A stretch of DNA of 64,000 nucleotides from Thermohalobaculum sp039816045 (GTDB taxonomy: Bacteria > Pseudomonadota > Alphaproteobacteria > Rhodobacterales > Rhodobacteraceae), in assembly GCA_039816045.1 (NCBI GenBank), contig JBCBYB010000004.1, forward strand, positions 124,001 to 188,000. The letters are read 5' to 3'. The notes beneath the pieces are model-generated. The model saw only the letters and a list, made by a program, of their open reading frames with translations, had not been told where the DNA came from and did no database searches. Of this stretch, positions 42,473 through 51,516 are shown one piece after another. The position numbers and the translations under genes are program-made. Within the stretch, counting starts at the first letter, position 1; the number at the start of each line of letters is the position of its first letter.

Positions 42473-44245
42473 ATGCACGCCTATCGCAGCCACACCTGCG
42501 CCGAGCTCACCAGCGCCCAAGTCGGCGAGACCGTCCGCCTCTCGGGCTGGGTCCACCGGGTGCGCGACCACGGCGGCGTGCTGTTCATCGATCTGCGCGA
42601 TCACTACGGCATGACCCAGGTTCTGGCGGACCCGGACAGCCCGGCCTTTGCCGAGGTCGAGAAGGTCCGCTCGGAGTGGTGCATCCTCATCGACGGCACG
42701 GTGAAGGCCCGCGCACCGGAGCTGGTGAACCCCAAGATTCCAACCGGCGAAGTCGAGGTCTTCGTGCGCGATCTCGAGGTGCTGGGCGCGGCCGAGGAGC
42801 TGCCGCTGCCGGTCTTCGGCGATCTCGACTACCCCGAGGAGACCCGGCTGAAGTACCGCTTCCTGGATCTCCGACGTGAGGGACTGCACAACAACATCAT
42901 GCTGCGGAGCCAGATGGTCGCCTCGATCCGCAGGCGCATGTGGGACATCGGGTTCACCGAGTTCCAGACGCCGATCATCACGGCCTCGAGCCCCGAAGGC
43001 GCGCGCGACTTCCTGGTTCCGAGCCGTCTGCATCCCGGCAAGTTCTACGCCCTGCCCCAGGCGCCACAGCAGTTCAAGCAGCTGATCATGGTGGCGGGCT
43101 TCGACCGCTATTTCCAGATCGCGCCCTGCTTCCGCGACGAGGACCCCCGCGCCGACCGCTCGCCGACCGATTTCTACCAGCTCGACCTCGAGATGAGCTT
43201 TGTCCGCCAAGAGGATGTGTTCGCGACGGTCTCACCGGTGATCCTCGACACCTTCGAGGAGTTCGCGAACGGCCGCACGGTGAACCGCGAGATCCCGCAG
43301 ATCGCCTACAAGGACGCGCTCACCTGGTACGGCACCGACAAACCGGATCTGCGCAACCCGATCAAGATGCAGGTCGTCTCCGAGCACTTCCGCGGTTCAG
43401 GGTTCGCGATCTTCAACAAGATCCTGGAGCAGGAAGGCACCGAGATCCGCGCGATCCCCGCCCCCACCGGCGGCAGCCGCAAGTTCTGCGACCGCATGAA
43501 CTCCTATGCCCAGAAAGAGGGCCTGCCGGGCATGGGCTACATCTTCTGGCGCGAGGAAGGGGGCGAGACCGTCGGCGCCGGCCCGCTCGCCAAGAACATC
43601 GGGCCGGAGCGCACAGAGGCGATCCGTCAGGCGCTCGGGCTCAAGCTCGGCGACGCGGCCTTCTTCCTCGGTGGCAAGCCAGACGCGTTCGAGGGGGTCG
43701 CCGGGCGCGCGCGGACCGTCATTGGCGAGGAACTGGGGCTCACACAGAAGGACCGCTTCGAGTTCTGCTGGATCGTCGACTTCCCAATGTACGAGAAGAG
43801 CGACGATGGGCGCATCGACTTCTCTCACAACCCCTTTTCGATGCCGCAAGGTGGGCTGGAGGCGCTCTCTGGCGACCCGCTCGAGGTGCTCGGCTACCAG
43901 TACGATCTCGCCTGCAACGGCTATGAGCTCGTCTCCGGCGCGATCCGGAACCACAAGCCAGAGATCATGTTTAAGGCCTTCGAGTTGGCGGGGTATGGCA
44001 AGGACGAGGTCGAGGCGCGCTTCGGCGGCATGCTCAACGCCTTCCGCTATGGCGCCCCGCCGCACGGGGGCTGTGCAGCGGGCATCGACCGCATGGTCAT
44101 GCTGCTGGCCGACGAGGCCAACATCCGCGAGGTCATCATGTTCCCGATGAACCAGCGCGCCGAGGACCTGATGATGAGCGCCCCCTCGGAGCCGACCAAC
44201 GACCAGCTTCGCGAACTCGGGCTCCGCGTGATCCCCCAGGACTGA
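42473..44245 (+). CDS. aspS: Aspartyl-tRNA synthetase
   Basis: A 590-residue class II synthetase, the usual bacterial length. The N-terminal OB anticodon domain (about 1-110) contains SGWVHRVRDHGGVLFIDLRDH. Class II motifs follow: FTEFQTPIITASSPEGARDFLVPSR (motif 1), FRDEDPRADRSPTDFYQLDLEMSF (motif 2) and GGCAAGIDRMVMLL (motif 3). The GAD insertion domain lies in between. ATG 42473 is preceded by GGGAGAG. It charges tRNA-Asp, possibly also tRNA-Asn. Confidence 0.96.
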   Translation: MHAYRSHTCAELTSAQVGETVRLSGWVHRVRDHGGVLFIDLRDHYGMTQVLADPDSPAFAEVEKVRSEWCILIDGTVKARAPELVNPKIPTGEVEVFVRDLEVLGAAEELPLPVFGDLDYPEETRLKYRFLDLRREGLHNNIMLRSQMVASIRRRMWDIGFTEFQTPIITASSPEGARDFLVPSRLHPGKFYALPQAPQQFKQLIMVAGFDRYFQIAPCFRDEDPRADRSPTDFYQLDLEMSFVRQEDVFATVSPVILDTFEEFANGRTVNREIPQIAYKDALTWYGTDKPDLRNPIKMQVVSEHFRGSGFAIFNKILEQEGTEIRAIPAPTGGSRKFCDRMNSYAQKEGLPGMGYIFWREEGGETVGAGPLAKNIGPERTEAIRQALGLKLGDAAFFLGGKPDAFEGVAGRARTVIGEELGLTQKDRFEFCWIVDFPMYEKSDDGRIDFSHNPFSMPQGGLEALSGDPLEVLGYQYDLACNGYELVSGAIRNHKPEIMFKAFELAGYGKDEVEARFGGMLNAFRYGAPPHGGCAAGIDRMVMLLADEANIREVIMFPMNQRAEDLMMSAPSEPTNDQLRELGLRVIPQD

Positions 44246-44521
44246 TGGACCCGGACACGCGGGCTGCGGTGGCGATGGTCGGCATCGCTCCGGACCAGCT
44301 TCAAGCCGATTTCGCCGCCCAAGTCGATACAACGCGGGAGCAGGCGACCGATCCTGGCCGAGCGCATCTGGGCGCGCCTGAAATCGCGCAAGTCCGACCC
44401 GCTTGACCGACTGCTTGCAGGCTGGATCGTGGGATCGGCAGGAGACACCGGCCGGACCGAAACCGGTGCCGCCCAGCCCAACAACCAGAACGACCTGCTC
44501 GGGCCCATGATTGCCGGATAA
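44245..44521 (+). pseudogene. Small frameshifted ORF overlapping the aspS stop
   Basis: From ATG 44245 (overlapping the aspS stop by one base) the frame reads MDPDTRAAVAMVGIAPDQLQ and continues to about 44343. A +1 shift then gives RPILAERIWARLKSRKSDPLDRLLAGWIVGSAGD..., ending at TAA 44521. The two pieces join into one plausible protein of about 91 residues. No family was recognised. A single indel is the simplest explanation. Confidence 0.35.
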
Positions 44522-44738
44522 CCGCCCATCTCGGCCGGCGGCGGGGCGCTTTGATTGCTTTCAAAGGGCTCGCGGAGCAAGACCTGCCGGGCAACGAGGC
44601 TGAGACCATCAACCGCGACAGCGACTTCCGCAGCACCCCAAGCGAGGATCAGCCGACGCAGAGCGCGGCTTCGATCGACGCCGGTCGGAGCTGTCAGGCG
44701 TCGCCCCGGTTCGGCATCGCATCCTCGGCGGCGGCGAC

Positions 44739-45000
44739 GTGGCAACGGCTCTGGCGGGAGACCGGTTCGATCGGACCCCGGCCGTAGGGGGCGGCGCAAC
44801 ATGCTCGGAGTTTATCGAGGCTCTCGGACCGGCGATCTTCGCCATGGTCGAGGAGGCCGTGCACATCTTGCCGGCTCGGATCGCCGGACGGCTCGGGGCC
44901 GAGCATGGGCAGCGCTTCGCGCGCTCTACCATGCACCGCTTCTTCCGCCAGTTCGCCTTTGGTGCGTCTTTGGCCGGAGCGAAACTAGCGAAGGGTGAGG
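44739..45000 (+). mobile_element. Possible IS630-type transposase fragment
   Basis: The plus-strand frame contains AIFAMVEEAVHILPARIAGRLGAEHGQRFARSTMHRFFRQF, which resembles the second helix-turn-helix of IS630-family transposases (an '..L.EE.P..TL.EI..RL..EHG..F..ST.WRFF.R' pattern). Nothing of the DDE catalytic domain follows, and no terminal repeats were seen. The match is by eye only. Confidence 0.35.
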
Positions 45001-45164
45001 TCGCGCCAAATCGAGATGTCGCAGGGCCCGGAAAATCGGTGGCGGACGCGGTGCGCCAGTTTGGTATGGCGCAGCAGATGAGTGACCCTAGGCGTCGGCT
45101 CTGCGGGCCATAGGCCATGAGCAGCAGCATCGGTCGAAGGAATTCGAGTGATCGCGAGCGATGG

Positions 45165-45237
45165 GTGCGAAGCGTCAACCGGCTGCTGCGTCCGGAGCAA
45201 CCCAATCACGTCTGGCCCTATGCATCGCCTGACAGAC
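45165..45237 (+). mobile_element. Possible IS3-family OrfB transposase scrap
   Basis: A short plus-strand frame reads VRSVNRLLRPEQPNHVWPYASP before a stop. The phrase 'RLRPE.PNHVWSYD' just before the first catalytic aspartate is typical of IS3-family OrfB. Here the aspartate is lost and the frame stops soon after. It is a tiny remnant. Confidence 0.35.
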
Positions 45238-45809
45238 GATAGCGCAGCACTCCGCCGAAAAGGACTCGGTCCAGGGAGAAGCGGATAGGAAAGATTTCGG
45301 TGGAGCGTTTCCGCAAAGAACCGCATGACGTCCAGATCGCCAGTGTCGCTCGAACCAGCGGCTGAGCTCTTCCGGCTTGTCTCGCTTCCCTGCCGTCTCT
45401 GGTCCTCAACCCTGTCTTAGCGGGGACCACTTCAGTGAGGGCACGCCAGTCTACCAAACCTTCCAGTAACCAAGCGGGTCCCTGCCTTTCAGTCTCGGTG
45501 CCTGTGGTGCCAGGTTATCGCTCTCAATCTTTACGAGGTTCCGACTTGTGCGCGGACAGGGCGACGGCAGACGAGCGCGTTTGGATGGGTCGCTCGGATT
45601 GGGCGTGGGGCGCCGAAGATCAGAGCTGATCACCTAAGGCTGATGGGAACGTGACTGGAGAATGCGCGGGTTTCGACCGACATTCCATCTCGCCGTTGTG
45701 CGAAGAAGCCGGTGAATGTGCCCGCTCGAGGTGGCTCGAGCGTCTCTTGCGAAACCCTGCTTCTGGACGCCGCGGACACGGGTGAAGCAGCTTGGCGAAC
45801 GGAGCTATG

Positions 45810-47195
45810 ATGAAACGGGCATCCTTTTCACGATTGGGCCTTCTCTTCTTGATGGCGTTTGCGGTCTCGGTCTTTGGCCGGAGTGGACCTGTTCAAGCCG
45901 ATGAGGTGCGCGCGCTCCCAACCCATGTCATCGAAGAATTCGGACACCCGCCAGCGATCCCGGAAGGGCCCCTGTCCGAAGAGCTCTCCTCGGCTGTCCG
46001 CGTGGTGTTCATCGACAGCGTGACTCAGTCAAGCTGGGGGCACGACCAGACGGAGGCGTTGGCCGAAATCGCCCAGTCGAAGGACCCAAGGGTCGTTTGG
46101 ATCATCAGCGACATGATGCGGTTCACCTGGCAGCGCGAATTCGACGATGCGCTCGCCAATGCGGCGGAGAGCCTCCTTGAGATTGAATTCCAAACCCCGT
46201 CGCGCTGGGGGGAGGTTACGGATCACCTGATCGCCTGGGACATCCCTGCCTATCCGGGTTACCTGGAAGCCAAACGCGCAATCTTCACGAATTTCATCCC
46301 GGGCTGGGACCGCATCTTCGTCGAAGGGGACATCGACTGGCGGCATGTGTCCTGGGGCGGCGTGCTGATCGACAACCGCGCCTTTGACACAACGGATGAG
46401 CCCTGCAACTGCATCCCAGCAGCCGACAACCCCGAGGTCAGCAGCGCCGAGGACGCCACGTGGCTTAAGGACGAGGACATCGTCTTTGGGATCGAGGTGA
46501 ACGGTGAGTACCGAGCCTATCCCCGCCGGATCATGGAGGTGCGTGAGATGGTGAACGACACCCTGGGCGGGCGTGATCTTGGCATTCCCTATTGCACCCT
46601 TTGCGGCGCAGCCCAGGCCTACTTTACCGACGATGTGCCTGAGGGGGTCGAACGCCCTGTACTGCGCACATCTGGGTTGCTGATCCGATCCAACAAGGTG
46701 ATGTACGATGTCGAGACCTATTCGGTGTTCGACACGTTCCTCGGCAAGGCGGTCACGGGTCCGTTGGCGGAGAAAGGCGTTCAGTTGAAACAAGCGACCG
46801 TGGTCACAACGGATTGGGGCACCTGGAGAAAAGCACACCCGACGACAACCGTCCTGGTCGAGGACTTGGCGCTCGGGCGCGACTTCGATTTCCGCAATGG
46901 CCGCGATGCGAACGGGCCGATCTTCCCGGTCGGCGATGTCGATCCGCGCTTGTCGGTGCACGAGGATGTCATCGGGGTGGTGACGGCGTCAGGCAAGCCC
47001 ATCGCGTTCCAGCGGAGCACGGCCTTTGCAGCGCTGAAGAGCGGCGCAGAGATCGGCTTTGAAAACGTGCGCCTCGAACTCGATGCCGGGGGGATCCGCG
47101 CGGTCGATGCCGACGGCTCCGACCTCGGCAGCCATCAGGCGTTTTGGTTTGCCTGGTCGCAGTTCCATCCCGAAACTGCGTTGTGGACCAACTAA
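45810..47195 (+). CDS. DUF3179 exported protein
   Basis: A 461-residue protein. ATG 45810 is preferred: GGAG ends 5 bases before it, while the ATG one codon earlier and a TTG at 45792 fit less well. A signal peptide (residues 1-27) ends near GPVQA. The mature part matches DUF3179: GVEVNGEYRAYPRRIMEVREMVNDTLGG, then PYCTLCGAAQAYF with a C-X2-C, and the late FRNGRDANGPIFPVG. The CXXC and surrounding residues may bind metal or haem, but no function is established. Confidence 0.88.
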   Translation: MKRASFSRLGLLFLMAFAVSVFGRSGPVQADEVRALPTHVIEEFGHPPAIPEGPLSEELSSAVRVVFIDSVTQSSWGHDQTEALAEIAQSKDPRVVWIISDMMRFTWQREFDDALANAAESLLEIEFQTPSRWGEVTDHLIAWDIPAYPGYLEAKRAIFTNFIPGWDRIFVEGDIDWRHVSWGGVLIDNRAFDTTDEPCNCIPAADNPEVSSAEDATWLKDEDIVFGIEVNGEYRAYPRRIMEVREMVNDTLGGRDLGIPYCTLCGAAQAYFTDDVPEGVERPVLRTSGLLIRSNKVMYDVETYSVFDTFLGKAVTGPLAEKGVQLKQATVVTTDWGTWRKAHPTTTVLVEDLALGRDFDFRNGRDANGPIFPVGDVDPRLSVHEDVIGVVTASGKPIAFQRSTAFAALKSGAEIGFENVRLELDAGGIRAVDADGSDLGSHQAFWFAWSQFHPETALWTN

Positions 47196-47241
47196 CCAGG
47201 GCTCGACCGAACGACGGCCTGTGAAAACTGGTCTGCGGGTG

Positions 47242-48228
47242 TCAGTCGTTCCGCGTCTTGTCGACGGGACGATCCCGCAGATCCGCCTCCAGCAGTCGCC
47301 TCCGGATCTCTTCCATCAGCATGCGATTGGCGGCGATGAGATCGGCAAGAACGCCGCCCATGATCGCGACGCTGCCCGCGGTGATGAAGGCCGCCCCAAT
47401 CACCAGCGATTGAAGATGGCCGCTGCCGTCGCCCTGGAGATAAAAGAACAGGAAGCGCGAAAACGCCAACACGCCCGGCAGCAACAGGAGCACGGCCAGC
47501 CAACCAAAAAACCGCAACGGGTGATAGAGGGCGAAGATCCGCACGATCGTCGTGGCGGAGCGAAAGACGTAGCCCGCGATCGACCGCATGAGCCGCGACG
47601 ACCGGGTGGCTGCATTGACCTCAACCGGGACCGAGGTCACCGGGACATTCAACCGTCCGGCTTGGATCAGCGTCTCCAGCGTGTAGGTGTAGCTGTTGAA
47701 GACATAGAGCCGCATCGCCAGCGCGCGGCTGATTGCGCGAAAACCGGACGGAGCGTCAGGCACGTTTGTACCAGAGGCACTCCTCACAACCCAACTTCCG
47801 ACAAGCTGGAGGACTTTTTTGACTGGCGAGAAAGCCTGGTGGTCTGCGATTGGTCGTGCTCCGACCACCAAATCGGCTGTGCCCTCGACGATTGGCGCTG
47901 TCAGAGCAGGGATGTAGTCGGCTCGGTATTGATTGTCGGCATCGGTGTTCACGATGACATCGGCGCCTGCGCGCAAGGCCGCTTCGAGCCCGGCCATGAA
48001 CGCGGCCGCGAGGCCTCGGTTGTGTGGCAGCTCTACGATGTGGTCGACGCCGTTTGCGCGCGCCACATCCGCTGTCCCATCGGTCGAACCATCGTCGATC
48101 ACCAGCCACTCGACGCTGTCGAAACCGTTCACCTCCCGCGGAAGCTCAGCCAGTGTCGCGGGAAGCTGCTCTGCCTCGTTAAAGCAGGGAATCTGAATGA
48201 TGAGCTTGGACTTATCGAGCTCCGGCAT
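47242..48228 (-). CDS. Family 2 glycosyltransferase (dolichol-phosphate mannosyltransferase-like)
   Basis: A 328-residue protein. The start at 48228 (MPELDKSKLIIQIPCFNEAEQL) gives the normal GT2 N-terminus; a longer frame to 48432 is not needed. The GT-A core has VIDDGSTDGT (nucleotide site) and NTDADNQYRADYIPAL (DXD metal motif as DAD), then GARPIADHQAFSPVKKVLQLVGSWVV. Two hydrophobic helices near the C-terminus (about 235-260 and 270-295) anchor it. It likely transfers a sugar to polyprenyl phosphate. A partner such as the GT-C enzyme at 15 kb would be logical but is unproven. Confidence 0.88.
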   Translation of the reverse strand: MPELDKSKLIIQIPCFNEAEQLPATLAELPREVNGFDSVEWLVIDDGSTDGTADVARANGVDHIVELPHNRGLAAAFMAGLEAALRAGADVIVNTDADNQYRADYIPALTAPIVEGTADLVVGARPIADHQAFSPVKKVLQLVGSWVVRSASGTNVPDAPSGFRAISRALAMRLYVFNSYTYTLETLIQAGRLNVPVTSVPVEVNAATRSSRLMRSIAGYVFRSATTIVRIFALYHPLRFFGWLAVLLLLPGVLAFSRFLFFYLQGDGSGHLQSLVIGAAFITAGSVAIMGGVLADLIAANRMLMEEIRRRLLEADLRDRPVDKTRND

Positions 48229-48619
48229 GGGGGTGCTTTCTGGGAGGGCGCGTCGCAGTTGGGGCGTTTTTTGGGATGTGTCGGACAGTCCAGATCGGTT
48301 CATCGCGGTGTACACACAACTCTGGTGGTGCGAGTGTAACGTCAACGCATTGCTTTGCCCATGTCGCAGGCACGCGTGGCGGATGCACTGCTCTGGGACG
48401 CCGAAGGCGACGCTCGTCTGGGATCGACCCAAATGCTGTTTTTGTGCTGTTGGCTACCAAGCAGCGGGCGTGCGTCCGACATCCCGATTGCAGAGCCGGC
48501 GGGGCTTATCCCTTGTGGCTTGGACCGACGATCACGACGTCAACGCGGGTCTCTCTAGCGAAGGCCTGTCCAGAGGCGCGCCCGGATTTCCGTCCGGGCA
48601 AGCCTGTACCCCGAAGCCG

Positions 48620-49525
48620 TCAGCTTCCCTCGAACTCCTCAAGGGCTGCATAGAGCGACTCATTGATCGTCTCGCTCTCTGTCCAGTAGCGGTCGAGTGT
48701 CCCCTTGTCGCGCACAGCCCCGGCATCGAGCTCTGCGATCACCGGCTCGAGCGCACTCCAGCTCGCCTCGACCTGCTTTAGCGCCGCCTCTGCTGCCGGT
48801 GTTGGCGGCGGGGCCATGCCGTAGTTTGCGTTGTCCTTGATCAGCGCGCGCATTTGGAGACCAAAGATCGACGCTGCCTCTTTCAGCTTCGCAAGCTCCT
48901 CATCGGTGTGGAAGCCGACGACCGCCAAGACGATGTATTTCTTCATCATCTGCGTCCGCGTGATCGCATGGCTTAAAATCTTGAGGGACCGCGCCGTTTC
49001 GACCGACATGGCCTTCGCGCTATAGACCTCATAGATCTTGTCGACGAGGTCGGCCGCCATGGCTTCGAAAGCCTCGTTGTGGCGCTCGAGCACCTCCATG
49101 TCCGCCTCGGCGGCGGCGCCCGCCTGCACAACCTGTCGCGATAGAGCTTCGTATGGTCCCCAGATGCCTCGAAGGTCGTCGAGCAGGAATTGGATGCCGA
49201 CATTGCGCTCGACACCGAGTTGGTACTCCTTTGAGCCTTCGCGAAGCACAATGAGGATTTCGCCGATCTCGTCGATATGCGTCGTGATGGTCTCCGGCTC
49301 CACATGGTCGAGACCCTTCAGCGGCATCGCTGCGATCTCTGTGAGCAGCCTCTCATTGAGCCAGTCGAGCCTGGTCGCCAGTGTCTTCTTCCGAAAGGTG
49401 GCGCTTGCCGTGATGGACTGAGCCAAGGTTACACTGCCGCTGAACGCGGGCGAAATCACTGCCATCGAGGCAGCACCGGCCACCCAAGTCCGCCGAGTTA
49501 TCTGAGTTACGCTACGATACGTCAT
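48620..49525 (-). CDS. PilJ-type (type IV pili MCP N-terminal-like) exported protein
   Basis: A 301-residue exported protein. The N-terminus has a twin-arginine-like signal (TRRTWVAGAASMAVISPAFSGS). The mature helical part includes ATFRKKTLATRLDWLNERLLTEI and later ITRTQMMKKYIVLAVVG, two helices resembling the repeated 'RQRML.QR.AK' element of the PilJ sensor domain. No membrane anchor or signalling domain follows, so it would be a free periplasmic sensor or binding protein. The match is moderate; an unknown helical protein is the alternative. Confidence 0.55.
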   Translation of the reverse strand: MTYRSVTQITRRTWVAGAASMAVISPAFSGSVTLAQSITASATFRKKTLATRLDWLNERLLTEIAAMPLKGLDHVEPETITTHIDEIGEILIVLREGSKEYQLGVERNVGIQFLLDDLRGIWGPYEALSRQVVQAGAAAEADMEVLERHNEAFEAMAADLVDKIYEVYSAKAMSVETARSLKILSHAITRTQMMKKYIVLAVVGFHTDEELAKLKEAASIFGLQMRALIKDNANYGMAPPPTPAAEAALKQVEASWSALEPVIAELDAGAVRDKGTLDRYWTESETINESLYAALEEFEGS

Positions 49526-49909
49526 GTCTTCCCCCGTAAATGACTGGGAAGATCGTAACGGCGATTATGGCAGCTCAAGGGCATCTTCGAACCGAAAGCA
49601 CCGAATTCAGTGGGTGCTTGGCAAGTTTGGTAAGCAAAACTGTGCGCCAAAGTGACGCGGATTGCGTGGTCCGCTCAATAGAGCGTTCGTTAGGTGCTCA
49701 TTCTGAACCAAATCGCCTAGATCCAAGGACAACATCAAAATATGTCGACGACGATACTCCAGAAAACTCAATAAAACTTTGATAAGTCTAGACATCAGAC
49801 TTAAGGGAAACTTTGGCAACTAGCGGTCTGCCCAAATTTTGCCACAGATGCTCAACCATATAACAGCTGTGAAATAGTTCGCGTTTTTGCGTGTCAAGGG
49901 GGACGACCA
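49526..49909. other. 384-bp intergenic region, lower GC
   Basis: A divergent gap between the PilJ-like gene and the first PstS-OmpA gene. It is clearly more AT-rich than its surroundings. An 80-codon frame at 49540-49782 has no ribosome site or family match. A TATAAC at 49859-49864, with TTTTGC 16 bases upstream, could be a weak promoter for the following gene. Confidence 0.4.
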
Positions 49910-51514
49910 ATGACTACCAAGATGATGACGGCGTTCAGCATGGGGCTGGCGCTGAGCATGACGGCTGTCGGGGCAGCCGAGGCAAAAGATGTCGTGTTAA
50001 AGTCGCGCGATGGTCAGCAAGTCATGCGTGGCGAGCTGATCTCTGCCGACAACGGAGAATATAAGATCAGCATGGCGATCGGGGTGTTCTCGTTCAGCCA
50101 GGATGAGATGATCTGTGAGGGCAACGCGTGCCCGGAATACATCGACTTCAAGTACGATTTGGAGATGGCTGGTGTCGCCGAGGTGGTAGAGCAGCTGGTG
50201 CCGATCATTTTGGATGGGTACGCGAACAATCTGGATGCAGAAGCCAACGCGCTCGACGAAACAGGGACGCTGATCGCAGATCTGTCGGCGGCGGCTGCCA
50301 CACGCAAGGCAGGCGGATCGCTCTCGGTGGAGGTCATGAGTTACGAGGGCGAGCAACTCGCGCTTTTTGGTTTGAAGGAGACCGAGGACCACGATGCGTT
50401 CGCTATGCTCGCCAACAACGAGGTGCCGATCGTCTTCACCGACCGCGAGCCTTACAAGGCCGAGCGTGAAGCCGTCGCTGCGGCGGGGGGCGGCAAACTC
50501 AAGAGCGTGGGACAGGAGCGGGTGATCGCGGTCGAGGGGCTCGCGGTCGTTGTGCATCCAGACAACCCGATCCCGAGCATCACCATGTCGGAGATTGCCG
50601 ATGTGCTCGCGGGGCGGATCACCAACTGGGTCGATCTTGGCGGCCCGAACATGCCAATCAACCTCTACAGTTTCGAAGAGGACACCGAAGCCTTCCACCC
50701 GGTTCGGATCGCGCTGCTCGATCCCTACAAGCTGAGCAACCTGACCTTCGATGCGAACATCGTGCTGTCGATCGGTGAGCTGACAACGGCGGTGACGCGG
50801 GATATCGCGAGCTTTGCGGTCGTGCCGTATTCCAGCAAGCGCGGCACCCGGGCGCTGCCCGTTGCCCATGACTGCGGGATCGTGGTCGAACCGACGCCCG
50901 CGGCGATGAAGGCCGAGGAGTACCCGCTGCAGCTCCGCATCTATGCCTTCAACCGCCCGGAGGTAGATGGCTATGCGCGCCAGGTATTGGACTTCCTCGA
51001 CGGGCCAGATCTCGACGGGATGGTCAACAAGGCGGGCTTCGTGGATCTTTCGGTTGAAACCGAAGGCACGGAGCGTGAGCTGCATCGCCTTCAGGAAGAC
51101 ATGGCCAAGACCGAAGATCCCTATGAGCTCGATTTCATGAAGCGGCTTGAGCGTGAACTCTCAGGTGTAGAGCGCCTGACCACCGTTTTCCGCTTCGCGC
51201 CCGGGTCCAACCGTCTGCTGACCAAGTCGGTGCGCGATGTCGAGCGGGCAATCGAGTACATCGGCGAGCACAAACCGCGCCGCGTCATCTTTGCTGGCTT
51301 TACCGATGGCCGGGGCGGTTTCGAGCCGAACATTCACATCTCGGAAGAGCGGGCGGCCTCGATGATGGAGACGATACTTGCCGAGGCCAAGAATGGCGAA
51401 TTCGACGGTGTCGAAGTGTCGTCGATGGGTTTTGGCGAGCTTGATCCCGTTGCCTGCAACGACAAGTTTTCGGGCCGCGCGATCAACCGTCGTGTTGAGA
51501 TCTGGGTGCAGTGA
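49910..51514 (+). CDS. PstS-like phosphate-binding domain fused to OmpA domain (copy 1)
   Basis: A 534-residue exported protein with signal peptide 1-25. Residues about 60-355 form a type II periplasmic binding domain of the PstS group: VEGLAVVVHPDNPIPSITMSEIADVLAGRITNWVDLGG is the PstS-like hinge motif. Residues about 415-534 are an OmpA peptidoglycan-binding domain with TVFRFAPGSNRLLTKSVRDVERAIEYI and GFGELDPVACNDKFSGRAINRRVEIWVQ. It may tether a ligand-binding protein to the cell wall. The downstream paralogue overlaps its stop. Confidence 0.85.
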   Translation: MTTKMMTAFSMGLALSMTAVGAAEAKDVVLKSRDGQQVMRGELISADNGEYKISMAIGVFSFSQDEMICEGNACPEYIDFKYDLEMAGVAEVVEQLVPIILDGYANNLDAEANALDETGTLIADLSAAAATRKAGGSLSVEVMSYEGEQLALFGLKETEDHDAFAMLANNEVPIVFTDREPYKAEREAVAAAGGGKLKSVGQERVIAVEGLAVVVHPDNPIPSITMSEIADVLAGRITNWVDLGGPNMPINLYSFEEDTEAFHPVRIALLDPYKLSNLTFDANIVLSIGELTTAVTRDIASFAVVPYSSKRGTRALPVAHDCGIVVEPTPAAMKAEEYPLQLRIYAFNRPEVDGYARQVLDFLDGPDLDGMVNKAGFVDLSVETEGTERELHRLQEDMAKTEDPYELDFMKRLERELSGVERLTTVFRFAPGSNRLLTKSVRDVERAIEYIGEHKPRRVIFAGFTDGRGGFEPNIHISEERAASMMETILAEAKNGEFDGVEVSSMGFGELDPVACNDKFSGRAINRRVEIWVQ

Positions 51515-51516
51515 TC

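Larger units (their letters stand above)
44522..45809. other. Long non-coding, decayed region downstream of aspS
   Basis: About 1.3 kb with no complete gene. Short frames on both strands do not match families over their full length. Two segments look like transposase scraps (listed separately). The remainder, 45300-45800, shows no recognisable coding or RNA feature. The DUF3179 gene begins at its right end. Confidence 0.6.

Noticed and set aside
49540..49782. An 80-codon frame in the AT-rich divergent gap
   Set aside because: No ribosome site, no family and composition like intergenic DNA.
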